From the NCBI GenBank assembly GCA_024802545.1, contig CP103416.1, positions 124,001 through 188,000 on the forward strand: a DNA stretch of 64,000 bases. Direction: 5' to 3'. Below are positions 41,694-49,326 of the stretch, piece after piece (within the stretch, counting starts at the first letter, position 1; every line of letters begins with the position of its first letter). The stretch comes from SAR92 clade bacterium H455. Lineage in GTDB: Bacteria > Pseudomonadota > Gammaproteobacteria > Pseudomonadales > Porticoccaceae. The notes below the pieces were generated by a model that saw only the letters and a list, made by a program, of their open reading frames with translations, was not told where the DNA came from and made no database searches. A program made the position numbers and the translations under genes.

Positions 41694-43151
41694 CTAACGT
41701 GCGTAAGCACGGGTAACATTGATACCCTGCTCACGCAGTCGTTGTAATTTGTGACGCAGCGTTCTTGGACTAATTCCCAGCTGCTCTGCGGCGTGCTCGC
41801 GGCTTCTAGAGCCATTTAGCGCATTCATAATGGCCTGCCATTCACTATGCTTGACGGCGCCATTTAAGCTCTCCGAGTTGGCCTGGGGTGCCGACCAAAT
41901 AGGCTGGCTGTCAGCAGATACCTGAGCGCGACTAGAATGAGAGTCGGAAGAATAAATATGTCGAGCAAAGGGATTTCCCTGAGCCGGGTTCGGATGACTG
42001 TCATAGCTGTCTGCTAGCTGAATGTCGTCGAAAAGTAAGTGCTGAACGTCAATCGGGGCGCCATTAGCCAAGACCATGCCGCGGACCAAAACATTTTGTA
42101 ATTCACGTACATTGCCGGGCCAGCGATAGCTCTCTAGACTGCGCTGCGCTGCAAGCGTTAAGCGTGGTGCTTGAGCAGCGCCGCTCTGCTGATTTAGAAA
42201 CAACTCGGCCAGAGGCAGAATATCTTTCGGCCGCTCATTAAGTGAGGGAATCGTCAATTTAAACGCTGTCAAACGAAAATACAGATCTTCTCTAAAAGCC
42301 TGTTGCGCAATCGCCGCTTTGAGATCGCGATTGGTCGCCGCAATAACCCTGACATTGAGATCAATGGCTTTTTGACCTCCGAGCCTGACCACTGAGCGCT
42401 CCTGCAAAATTCGCAGCAGCTTGGCCTGCAGGTGAAACGACATTTCGCCAATTTCATCGAGAAATAAGGTGCCGCCCTCGGCCTGCTCAAATAGACCTGG
42501 CTGGACCTTAGAGGCTCCGGTAAAGGAACCTTTCTCATGGCCGAACAACATATCTTCAATAAGATTTTCCGGCATCGCGGCGCAGTTTAGGGCCACAAAG
42601 GGCCCCTGATGTCGAGCCGATGCATCGTGAAGAATGCGTGCCAATACTTCTTTGCCCGCGCCGGTTGGGCCGGTGACCAGCACAGTTACATCCACCTGGG
42701 CAACTCGCTCAGCTAGAGCGAGCAGGTTGCGGCTCACTGGATCGGCGAAGACAAAAGCCGGCTGGGAATTATTTTTTACTGGCTGGCACTGAGCAAGATC
42801 TAGCACCTCGGCCCATTCAGCTGCGTCAAAGGGACCGGATGAAATAACGCTGAGTGCGCCTTCGCGCATTGCGCGGATACCCAACTCAAAGTTACTGCGA
42901 TCAACTAGCGCAACAATCGGCGCAGCACTGCTCGCAGCCGCTAGGCGCGCCTGCAATTGCTTGAGCTCTTGAGTGGACTGGTCCAATGAAACTACAAGCA
43001 ACTGCGCCGCAAGCAGCGAGGCGCCGTCTGGCTCTGCGCCGTGAACCTGGGTTATGGCTAAACCCTGCCCCGCATAATCCACGACCTCAGTCGGCAATAG
43101 AGGCCGATTTGAATCGAACCAAAGAACATTAATCATTTTGCGCTCAGTCAC
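41694..43151 (-). CDS. fleR: Sigma54-dependent flagellar activator, FleR/FlrC type, degenerate receiver
   Basis: This is an NtrC-type activator of mid-class flagellar genes. The 485-residue product has an N-terminal receiver-like domain, a sigma54-interacting AAA+ domain (Walker A GPTGAGKE at 161-168; GSFTGA at 208-213) and a C-terminal Fis-type HTH (REHAAEQLGISPRTLRHKLQ). The receiver lacks the usual acidic pair, the DxxMP phospho-acceptor (LLVVSLDQS near 51-59) and the conserved Lys (SVISSGPF). No fleS/flrB kinase gene is adjacent. The GTG at 43151 or the ATG at 43136 (GAG upstream) may be the true start. fliE follows 11 bases after the stop. Confidence 0.92.
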   Translation of the reverse strand: MTERKMINVLWFDSNRPLLPTEVVDYAGQGLAITQVHGAEPDGASLLAAQLLVVSLDQSTQELKQLQARLAAASSAAPIVALVDRSNFELGIRAMREGALSVISSGPFDAAEWAEVLDLAQCQPVKNNSQPAFVFADPVSRNLLALAERVAQVDVTVLVTGPTGAGKEVLARILHDASARHQGPFVALNCAAMPENLIEDMLFGHEKGSFTGASKVQPGLFEQAEGGTLFLDEIGEMSFHLQAKLLRILQERSVVRLGGQKAIDLNVRVIAATNRDLKAAIAQQAFREDLYFRLTAFKLTIPSLNERPKDILPLAELFLNQQSGAAQAPRLTLAAQRSLESYRWPGNVRELQNVLVRGMVLANGAPIDVQHLLFDDIQLADSYDSHPNPAQGNPFARHIYSSDSHSSRAQVSADSQPIWSAPQANSESLNGAVKHSEWQAIMNALNGSRSREHAAEQLGISPRTLRHKLQRLREQGINVTRAYAR

Positions 43152-43216
43152 TATTACTTACCCTTGCCCAATAGGCCCGTTTTATATATCTGGATTGATC
43201 CACTAATGAAGATTTA

Positions 43217-43231
43217 GCAATTTTTGTGCCA
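43217..43231 (-). promoter_or_regulatory. Sigma54 promoter of fleR
   Basis: On the minus strand TGGCACAAAAATTGC matches the sigma54 consensus at all fixed positions. The predicted start is near 43205, leaving a leader of about 55-70 bases before the fleR start. It likely drives fleR and the long fliE-fliR-flhB run. The 43152-43577 gap of 426 bases holds this promoter and the motif cluster next to it; I see no gene there. Confidence 0.92.
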
Positions 43232-43272
43232 AAAAATATTTATGTTTAAATACAGCAGGTTAAGGAAAGAGT

Positions 43273-43366
43273 GGCAAGAAACCGTCAGTTTTTTGCCGCT
43301 GGCAAGCAGTCGGCAATTTGACACCGGTTAGCTGGGCTACGGCTAAAACAGCGGCAAGGAATTGCC
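43273..43366. promoter_or_regulatory. Cluster of TTGCC/GGCAA motifs upstream of fleR
   Basis: GGCAA occurs at 43273, 43301, 43312 and 43353, and TTGCC at 43293 and 43362. TTGCCGCTGGCAA (43293-43305) is an inverted repeat with a 3-base centre, and GGCAA-GGAA-TTGCC (43353-43366) is another. The cluster lies 42-135 bases upstream of the fleR -24 element, an enhancer-like position. The same core occurs upstream of the flgB promoter. I infer binding sites for a FleQ- or FleR-type protein. Confidence 0.5.
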
Positions 43367-43577
43367 ACGCATACTACGGTGAAAGGCTATTTAGCCTCTT
43401 GAGGAGCACTTTAACCCGCGCTATTAATTAAATGGCGGTTGACTGGAAAGTTTTTTGCCCGCGCGCTGTTCAATGTGAGGGGTGTTTATTTAAAACACTT
43501 TTGATTTGAGATATTCGCGGGGCTGAAAAGTAAAAAAAGCAACGATACCGGCAACCGTAACTGAGCCCGCAAGTGCT

Positions 43578-44774
43578 TTAGGAATTACCAGCAAGACCGT
43601 GTTTGTTGATTTTTTCAATCAGGGTTGTGCGCTGTAGGTTGAGCATGCGCGCCGTTTTGGACACATTGCCCGAAGCATTTTTTAAAGCAAGGCGAATAAG
43701 ATTGCGCTCTATATCAAGCAGATGCTGTTTTAAATGCAAACCTTCCTCGGGGAAAGTTCCGCCACCCTGCGCCAAAAAAATAGTCTGCTTAACTTCGTGG
43801 TCAAGCTGCATATCTTTAATCTGAGCGAAGCTGTCTGCCTCTGAAGCGTCGCTGATAGCACTTAGAATATCAGCACTGTCCGGCTCAGGTGTTAGGCTTT
43901 TTGGGCTGGGCATTGCATCGGCGGCAAGACTCGACAACAATATACGCTCAGTGCCCTCTTGCGGCCAAGCGGGCAAGGCGCGCATACCTGGCGGTACCAT
44001 ACTCGGAATAACCCTTAGCAGGTCAACTTCCTGACCTGGATAGAGAGAGGAGTAGCGGTCCACAAGGTTGGCTAACTCTCTAACATTACCAGGCCAGCTG
44101 TATTCCAAAAATAATTGCATTGAGGCAGGATTCAAACTGATCGCGTTGCGACCGCCAATGGCGTGCTGTTTGGCAAAATGATCAAACAACACAGGCACAT
44201 CATCAGTGCGCTCGCTGAGGGCTTTAATCTCTATAGGCAGTACATTAAGTCGATAGTAGAGATCTTCACGGAACAGTGACTTTGCTATCAGGCTACTAAT
44301 ATTTTTATGGGTTGCGGCTAACACTCGCACATCTATCGGCGTCGACGACAGAGACCCAACCGAGTCAACCTGCCGCTCTTGTAAAACGCGCAACAATTTA
44401 ACCTGAAGGTCAATCGGCATATCACCAATCTCATCGAGAAATAAGGTGCCTTTGTGAGCCAACTCAAAGCGTCCTTTGCGGTCTGATACAGCGCCAGTAA
44501 ACGCGCCTTTACGATGACCGAACAATTCGCTTTCAAGTAGATCGCGCGGAATTGCGCCACAGTTAACTGGAATAAAAGGACCGTTGGCACGGCTGGAGGA
44601 TTCATGCAATGCGCGGGCGACCAGCTCTTTCCCGGTACCACTATCCCCTAAGATCAGCACGGTAGACTCAGTGGGCCCAACCATCTCAATGAGCGTCCGC
44701 AACTCTTGGATGGCTTCGCTCTGGCCGATAATTTTTTGCGGACTGGTCAAAAATAACGTCTCGTGTGAGTGCAA
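43578..44774 (-). CDS. fleQ: FleQ/FlrA-type flagellar master activator lacking the N-terminal domain
   Basis: This is a sigma54-dependent activator of the FleQ/FlrA family, the usual top regulator of polar flagella. The 398-residue product begins directly in the AAA+ domain (IIGQSEAIQELRTLIEMVGP; Walker A GDSGTGKE 43-50; GAFTGA 90-95; YSWPGNVRELANLVDRYSSL). It ends in the FleQ-type HTH (LKQHLLDIERNLIRLALKNA, RTTLIEKINKHG). The N-terminal FleQ domain of about 120-130 residues is absent: an in-frame stop sits directly before the TTG start. FleQ's LFRS c-di-GMP motif before the AAA core reads SPQK here. Weak start signals; a second TTG at 44750 is possible. Confidence 0.85.
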   Translation of the reverse strand: MHSHETLFLTSPQKIIGQSEAIQELRTLIEMVGPTESTVLILGDSGTGKELVARALHESSSRANGPFIPVNCGAIPRDLLESELFGHRKGAFTGAVSDRKGRFELAHKGTLFLDEIGDMPIDLQVKLLRVLQERQVDSVGSLSSTPIDVRVLAATHKNISSLIAKSLFREDLYYRLNVLPIEIKALSERTDDVPVLFDHFAKQHAIGGRNAISLNPASMQLFLEYSWPGNVRELANLVDRYSSLYPGQEVDLLRVIPSMVPPGMRALPAWPQEGTERILLSSLAADAMPSPKSLTPEPDSADILSAISDASEADSFAQIKDMQLDHEVKQTIFLAQGGGTFPEEGLHLKQHLLDIERNLIRLALKNASGNVSKTARMLNLQRTTLIEKINKHGLAGNS

Positions 44775-44853
44775 TCAATAAAGTGGGCAGCTATTTAACC
44801 GTATATGGCCCAATGGCTAATACCCTTAAATGGAAGTCTATAACAATTCCAGT

Positions 44854-44876
44854 TCAAAGCCGAGCAGCGGCTTTGA
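44854..44876. repeat. Perfect 9-bp inverted repeat upstream of fleQ
   Basis: TCAAAGCCG-AGCAG-CGGCTTTGA is a perfect nine-base stem with a five-base loop, 80-100 bases upstream of the fleQ-like start and 211 bases before the chosen CLC ATG. It could be an operator or an mRNA hairpin in the fleQ leader. No T-run follows directly on the fleQ strand, so a terminator is unlikely there. The 44775-45087 gap otherwise holds no clear gene. Confidence 0.55.
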
Positions 44877-45087
44877 GGGATAATTTTTCTCTAACGAAAT
44901 TTCATTGTAACGGAATAATCTACATATGGAGAGTTAAAATCATCTATTCGAAGATACACCCTAGGCTTGCAGATTTAATTATCAGTTTAATTTGAGACCA
45001 CAGATTGAATCTTTGACCGAACCGACACTACTGGATAAGCTGTGGATCAAATGCAGGTTAAAAGGTTTTCTAGGGAGTACCAGGTTC

Positions 45088-46785
45088 ATGAATAAAGTGC
45101 GCGATGCTTTAGTTGAAGTGGCTATCATAATTTTGGTTGGCGGTATGATTGGTGCTGTTCTGGCAGTGGTCTCTAATCTGTTTGTCATTGGCGTGCAGTG
45201 GTTTGGGCAACAGCGTGAAGCCAGCGACATATTGTCTCTGTCGATTGGCGGAGATTCGGCCTCCTTTTCTAGCCTAGTGTTTTTGTGGGCCGCCGCAGCG
45301 GTGGTGGTATTTTTAAAAACCAGCCTCGGCATTAGCCGCTGGGCTGGTCCCGCCGACTCTATGTATGCAGCTCATCAGGTCAATGAACCCTTAGATATTA
45401 AAACCGGCATGGCCTCGACTCTGGCTGCTTTTGCCTCCGCCAGTGGCGGCGCATCGGTGGGTCAGTACGGCCCTATTGTGCACTTCGGCGCGACCATGGG
45501 TATCTGGGTTAAGCGCTTTATTTCCAGCCGTCTCTCCCATGAAATCTATCTTGGCTGCGGTGTTGCCGCAGCTATTTCTGCAGGCTTTAACGCGCCCATA
45601 GCCGGCGTTGTTTTTGCACACGAGGCTGTCCTTAGGCACTTCTCTGTAAGGGCTATTGCCCCAATCACTGTTGCTTCAGTATCTGCCAGTGCCCTGGGAA
45701 ATCAATGGTTCCCTCATACCACTACCTTTGAAATTAGTGCCGTGCTGCCGCCACTGGCAGAGGTAGTGCCTGTATTAGTGATGCTAGCGCCGGCCTTTGC
45801 CCTGGTGGCAATCTGCTTTATGGCGGCACTGCGCTACTCGGCGCAAACTGCAGCCAAGATGAATACCTCGCCATTACTACTGCCGTTTATTGCGGCGACC
45901 ATTTGCGGTTTAGTCGGGGTGTGGATTCCACAGATTCTCGGCCTTGGCATTTCCAGTATCAATGAGATGATCGCCGGTGAGTTCGCCCTGTCACTGTTGT
46001 TCACTGTGCTGGTGGCTAAACTGCTGATGACGGCGCTGTGTATTGGTTTCGGATTGTTCGGTGGCGTTTTCTCTCCCTCTCTATTTATCGGTGTCGCTGC
46101 AGGCGCTGTAGCCGGGGAGCTATTAATCCTGTTTGGCTTTGCCGATATCGCCAGTATTATTAGTGTTGCCGGAATGGCCGCAGTAAGTTCGGCAGTGATC
46201 GGCGCGCCAGTTTCTGCGGTACTGATCATTCTTGAGCTGACCCAATCCTATGAGTATGCGGTGGCGGCGATGATCGCAGTAATGGTCTGTAACCTACTGA
46301 CTAATCGCCTATTTGGAAATTCGTTTTTTGATCGGCAGCTGCTCGATCGCGGAATCGATTTACTGAAAGGTCGCGAGGCAATCGCCCTAAATCAACAGAT
46401 TGTCGGCCCCTTTGTCAGTCAGGACTATATCCACGCTGACCCTTCAGTTACAGGGTCTGAGCTGCGCGAGAAAATGCGCAGGCGCGGCCACACCGAAGCC
46501 TACATTATAAAGACTGGTGGCCAGTTCCTTGGCAAGGTTTCTATTTATGAAGTGATAGAAGCTGCCGATAATAGAATCAATGACTTCATCGATACACGGC
46601 CATTAACCTTGTATTCTCACGACAGTCTGGCCGAGGCGATGGTTAAAGTCAGCCAGTTTGTCGGTGAGAGCTTGCCGGTTGTCGATGCGGAAACAGGTCG
46701 GCTTCATGGTAGCTTGGCTGAGGGCGAACTGTTCCAAGCGGTTATCGATGTGCAGAATCAGGCTCGCGGTCTCGAGCGAGCTTGA
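45088..46785 (+). CDS. CLC-family chloride channel/transporter with atypical gate and CBS domains
   Basis: This is a CLC membrane protein, about ten or more hydrophobic segments, with a C-terminal CBS pair (from VGPFVSQDYIHADPSVTGSE; SLPVVDAETGRLHGSLAE). The ATG at 45088 has AGGGAG upstream, giving 565 residues; a TTG at 44992 would add 32. The G(K/R)EGP motif reads SVGQYGPIVHFGA, so the gating Glu (E148 in E. coli ClcA) is Tyr (codon 45466-45468). The proton-Glu region reads FNAPIAGVVFAHEAV, so the E203 position is Ala while E202 is kept. The GxFxP motif (GGVFSPSLF) and the late Tyr (LTQSYEY) remain. It could be a passive chloride channel rather than a H+/Cl- exchanger. Confidence 0.85.
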   Translation: MNKVRDALVEVAIIILVGGMIGAVLAVVSNLFVIGVQWFGQQREASDILSLSIGGDSASFSSLVFLWAAAAVVVFLKTSLGISRWAGPADSMYAAHQVNEPLDIKTGMASTLAAFASASGGASVGQYGPIVHFGATMGIWVKRFISSRLSHEIYLGCGVAAAISAGFNAPIAGVVFAHEAVLRHFSVRAIAPITVASVSASALGNQWFPHTTTFEISAVLPPLAEVVPVLVMLAPAFALVAICFMAALRYSAQTAAKMNTSPLLLPFIAATICGLVGVWIPQILGLGISSINEMIAGEFALSLLFTVLVAKLLMTALCIGFGLFGGVFSPSLFIGVAAGAVAGELLILFGFADIASIISVAGMAAVSSAVIGAPVSAVLIILELTQSYEYAVAAMIAVMVCNLLTNRLFGNSFFDRQLLDRGIDLLKGREAIALNQQIVGPFVSQDYIHADPSVTGSELREKMRRRGHTEAYIIKTGGQFLGKVSIYEVIEAADNRINDFIDTRPLTLYSHDSLAEAMVKVSQFVGESLPVVDAETGRLHGSLAEGELFQAVIDVQNQARGLERA

Positions 46786-46859
46786 GCCTTTAACCGAGCC
46801 TCTAGTCGACTCGTTTAGTAAAACCCCTAAAGTAAAACTGATGTATCAACAGGATCATT

Positions 46860-47558
46860 ATGAAGCAGCTACAACTTGGCATTTTATTTTTTGCACTGAT
46901 CAGCGGTTCTGTTCAAGCAGGCCCCTTTGAAGCCGGGCTTAGCGCGCTTGATCGAGCACACTACGCAACGGCTATGCGGGCCTGGCAAGGACTGGCCCTC
47001 GAAGGTGTCGCTGAGGCGCAAAACAACGTTGGCCATCTCTATGAACAGGGACACGGTGTTTCACAAAATTACTCAACGGCGATGGATTGGTACCGAAAAG
47101 CTGCTGATCAGGGGCTCGCAGAAGCACAGCATAATATGGGTATGCTCTACTACCATGGCTACGGAGTGGCTGAGAATCAGCGCACAGCGGCGAAGTGGTT
47201 TAAGCGCGCGGCATTGCAAGAATTAGTCGACTCTGAGTATATGCTCGGTCTTGCCTATCATGAAGGCAAAGGAGTTGAACTGAATTATGAGCTGGCACGA
47301 TACTGGTTTAGGAAGGCCGCTATAAAAGCCTATGGCAATGCACAGTTTATGTATGCCTTTATGTTGCAGGCTGGTGAAGTCGAGGAGCCAAAGTCATTTG
47401 AGGCACTAGTATGGAGTGAGGTGGCGCGGCTCAATGGTCAGGCAGGGACCGTAGATATAGCCTACATAGCTAAACTCAAACTTGAGGATGAGCAGATTAT
47501 TGAAGCAGAGATGCGAGCTGTTAGCTGCATTGAAAGCGGTTACAGCGACTGCCCTTAA
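46860..47558 (+). CDS. Secreted Sel1-repeat protein
   Basis: The 232-residue product has a signal peptide (QLGILFFALISGSVQA) and at least three Sel1-type 36-residue repeats: AQNNVGHLYEQGHGVSQNYS, AQHNMGMLYYHGYGVAENQR and SEYMLGLAYHEGKGVELNYE. A fourth degenerate unit follows, and the end has two cysteines (SCIESGYSDCP). Sel1 repeats form helical scaffolds for protein interaction; it is likely periplasmic. It lies between the CLC gene and fliS; a flagellar role is possible because some flagellar or motor accessory proteins have such repeats, but nothing in the sequence shows it. Confidence 0.8.
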   Translation: MKQLQLGILFFALISGSVQAGPFEAGLSALDRAHYATAMRAWQGLALEGVAEAQNNVGHLYEQGHGVSQNYSTAMDWYRKAADQGLAEAQHNMGMLYYHGYGVAENQRTAAKWFKRAALQELVDSEYMLGLAYHEGKGVELNYELARYWFRKAAIKAYGNAQFMYAFMLQAGEVEEPKSFEALVWSEVARLNGQAGTVDIAYIAKLKLEDEQIIEAEMRAVSCIESGYSDCP

Positions 47559-47608
47559 CAGGCTGCTAGTTGCCTCAGTATAAAAATCGATTTAAAAGTT
47601 TTTTTGAC

Positions 47609-47635
47609 TAAAGAAATCGGCGCAGACTCCGATTC
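47609..47635 (+). promoter_or_regulatory. Sigma28 promoter of fliS
   Basis: TAAAGAAA (47609-47616), an 11-base spacer and TCCGATTC (47628-47635) match the sigma28 pattern. The -35 is identical to that before flgM and the -10 keeps CCGAT. It lies 41 bases before the fliS ATG. Confidence 0.82.
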
Positions 47636-47676
47636 TAATAATATCTTAGAGAAAATAGTGTTTAGGAGTTATTAGC

Positions 47677-48093
47677 ATGGTGAGCAATAGAAGAGCCGTT
47701 AACGCGTACCAAAATACCCAGGTCAGTTCAGCGGTTGACTATGCCGATGGCATTCAACTTATTCAAATGTTGTTTGATGGTTTAATCGATGCGCTGTCAT
47801 GTGCTGAGGGTGAAATTGAGCGTAAAAACATTCCTGAAAAGACGAAATCAATAAATCGTGCCACAGGCATTATTTTTGGCCTCCAGGACTCTCTAGACTT
47901 TGAAAGAGGTACTGACTTAGCGCGCAATCTCAGTGAACTATATGAATATATGGGACGCCGTATGGCTTTTGCTAACGCGCACAATGACATCAATGCAATT
48001 CGAGAAGTAAGGGGGCTGGCCAATGAAATTCGCGGTGCGTGGAAGCTATTGCCATCATTGCTCAAGCAGGGGCCTGTTGCCAAAGCATCTTAA
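47677..48093 (+). CDS. fliS: Flagellin export chaperone FliS
   Basis: FliS binds flagellin in the cytoplasm and prevents early polymerisation. At 138 residues it has the expected size. The N-terminus AVNAYQNTQVSSAVDYADGI and the motif IQLIQMLFDGLIDALSCAEG, then INRATGIIFGLQDSLDFERG and LSELYEYMGRRMAFANAHND, match the family. It is driven by its own sigma28 promoter and followed by a terminator. Unusually, neither fliC nor fliD is adjacent; they must be elsewhere in the genome. Confidence 0.95.
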   Translation: MVSNRRAVNAYQNTQVSSAVDYADGIQLIQMLFDGLIDALSCAEGEIERKNIPEKTKSINRATGIIFGLQDSLDFERGTDLARNLSELYEYMGRRMAFANAHNDINAIREVRGLANEIRGAWKLLPSLLKQGPVAKAS

Positions 48094-48120
48094 ATACAGG
48101 TTCTAGCGTTTTGAATAACT

Positions 48121-48159
48121 AAAAAGGTGGTAGCGACATTTTCGGTGCCACCTTTTTTT
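48121..48159 (+). terminator. Intrinsic terminator after fliS
   Basis: A-rich sequence followed by GGTGG (48126-48130), a 17-base middle part and CCACC (48148-48152), then seven T residues, form a typical Rho-independent terminator 28 bases after the fliS stop. The flanking A and T runs could extend the stem. The 48160-48373 stretch before the channel gene shows nothing recognisable. Confidence 0.85.
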
Positions 48160-48373
48160 GTTCTCCTTATTCTTGCCTTACCGTTTTACCCTCCTCCTTA
48201 TTTAATTCAAGCTTGCAAATTTCTCTCTTGTGTAGCGCAGTCGTGACGCTTGACAGAACTCTTGCCTGCATGGCATAAACGATGCTCTCAAAAAATTAGT
48301 TAACTATCTAGCGACAGAACTACTCTGTTGGAAAAGCGCATAATGCGCTACACATAAAAAGTGGTATCTTGAA

Positions 48374-49282
48374 ATGATCGTCAGCCAACAGAGAGTGATG
48401 GACATCCTCAACAAGAGCAGTGACGGTGACAAAGTCAGTCGCGGCTGTGATATGTTCCTGTCGATCCTGATTGTGCTCAATTTGGTTGCCGTGTGCCTGG
48501 AGTCTGTTGAGAGTTTTAATAGCCGCTATCGAACTGCCTTGTTTATTTTTGAAGCTGTTTCGGTAAGTATATTTTTACTCGAATACAGCCTACGTATTTG
48601 GTCCGTCGCCGCAGATCATGATAACCGTGCCAGCAGTGCAAGTGGGAGGCGGTTTAATTATATCTTTAGCTTCACCGGCATTATTGATCTACTCGCGATT
48701 CTTCCCAGTGTACTACCGCTAATAATGGGTGGTGTGGACCTGCGTTGGCTGCGAGTACTACGCCTGGTGCGCCTGCTGAAAATTTCACATTATTCGTCAG
48801 CTCTGGAAGATTTATTTTCAGCGATTTATCAAGAGCGTCGCTCATTTTTTGCCGCCCTCTATCTCATGGGTATTGCACTGTTTTTATCCAGTTCTCTGAT
48901 GTATCTCGCCGAGTACGATGCTCAGCCCGAGAAGTTTGCCTCTATTCCACAGACCATGTGGTGGGCGTTGATAACACTGACAACGGTTGGCTATGGCGAT
49001 GTCTATCCAATCACTCCACTGGGGCAGACTATTGGCGCCTTTACCGCACTGTTGGGTGTCTGCACTGTGGCGCTGCTAACCGGTATTGTAGCCTCGGCAT
49101 TTTCCAATCAAATGGCACGTAGAGAAGCTATCTTTGAAGCTGAAATTACCTCAGCGTTGAGCGATGGTGTGGTGACTGATGATGAGCAATGTCACATTGA
49201 GGAATTGCGAGAGAAGTTTAAAATTACCGAAGAACATGCCCGCGCTATCTTCGCGCTGATCGAAGAGAAACGCGGGCATTAA
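48374..49282 (+). CDS. Voltage-gated potassium channel (six-TM Kv-like)
   Basis: The 302-residue product has the six-helix Kv plan. S1 lies at about 27-45 (FLSILIVLNLVAVCLESV), S2 has FEAVSVSIFLLEYSLRI, and S3 has FTGIIDLLAILPSVLPLIM. An Arg-rich S4 follows (DLRWLRVLRLVRLLKISHYS), then S5, the pore with filter TVGYGD (204-209), and S6 (FTALLGVCTVALLTGIVASA). The C-terminal tail (about 250-302) is acidic and helical (SDGVVTDDEQCHIEELREKF). It would let K+ leave the cell on depolarisation. It lies between fliS and the stator genes, convergent with motB. Confidence 0.93.
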   Translation: MIVSQQRVMDILNKSSDGDKVSRGCDMFLSILIVLNLVAVCLESVESFNSRYRTALFIFEAVSVSIFLLEYSLRIWSVAADHDNRASSASGRRFNYIFSFTGIIDLLAILPSVLPLIMGGVDLRWLRVLRLVRLLKISHYSSALEDLFSAIYQERRSFFAALYLMGIALFLSSSLMYLAEYDAQPEKFASIPQTMWWALITLTTVGYGDVYPITPLGQTIGAFTALLGVCTVALLTGIVASAFSNQMARREAIFEAEITSALSDGVVTDDEQCHIEELREKFKITEEHARAIFALIEEKRGH

Positions 49283-49326
49283 CTGTTACCTTTTACCTGC
49301 TAATTAGGCACTGTGATCCACAGACT

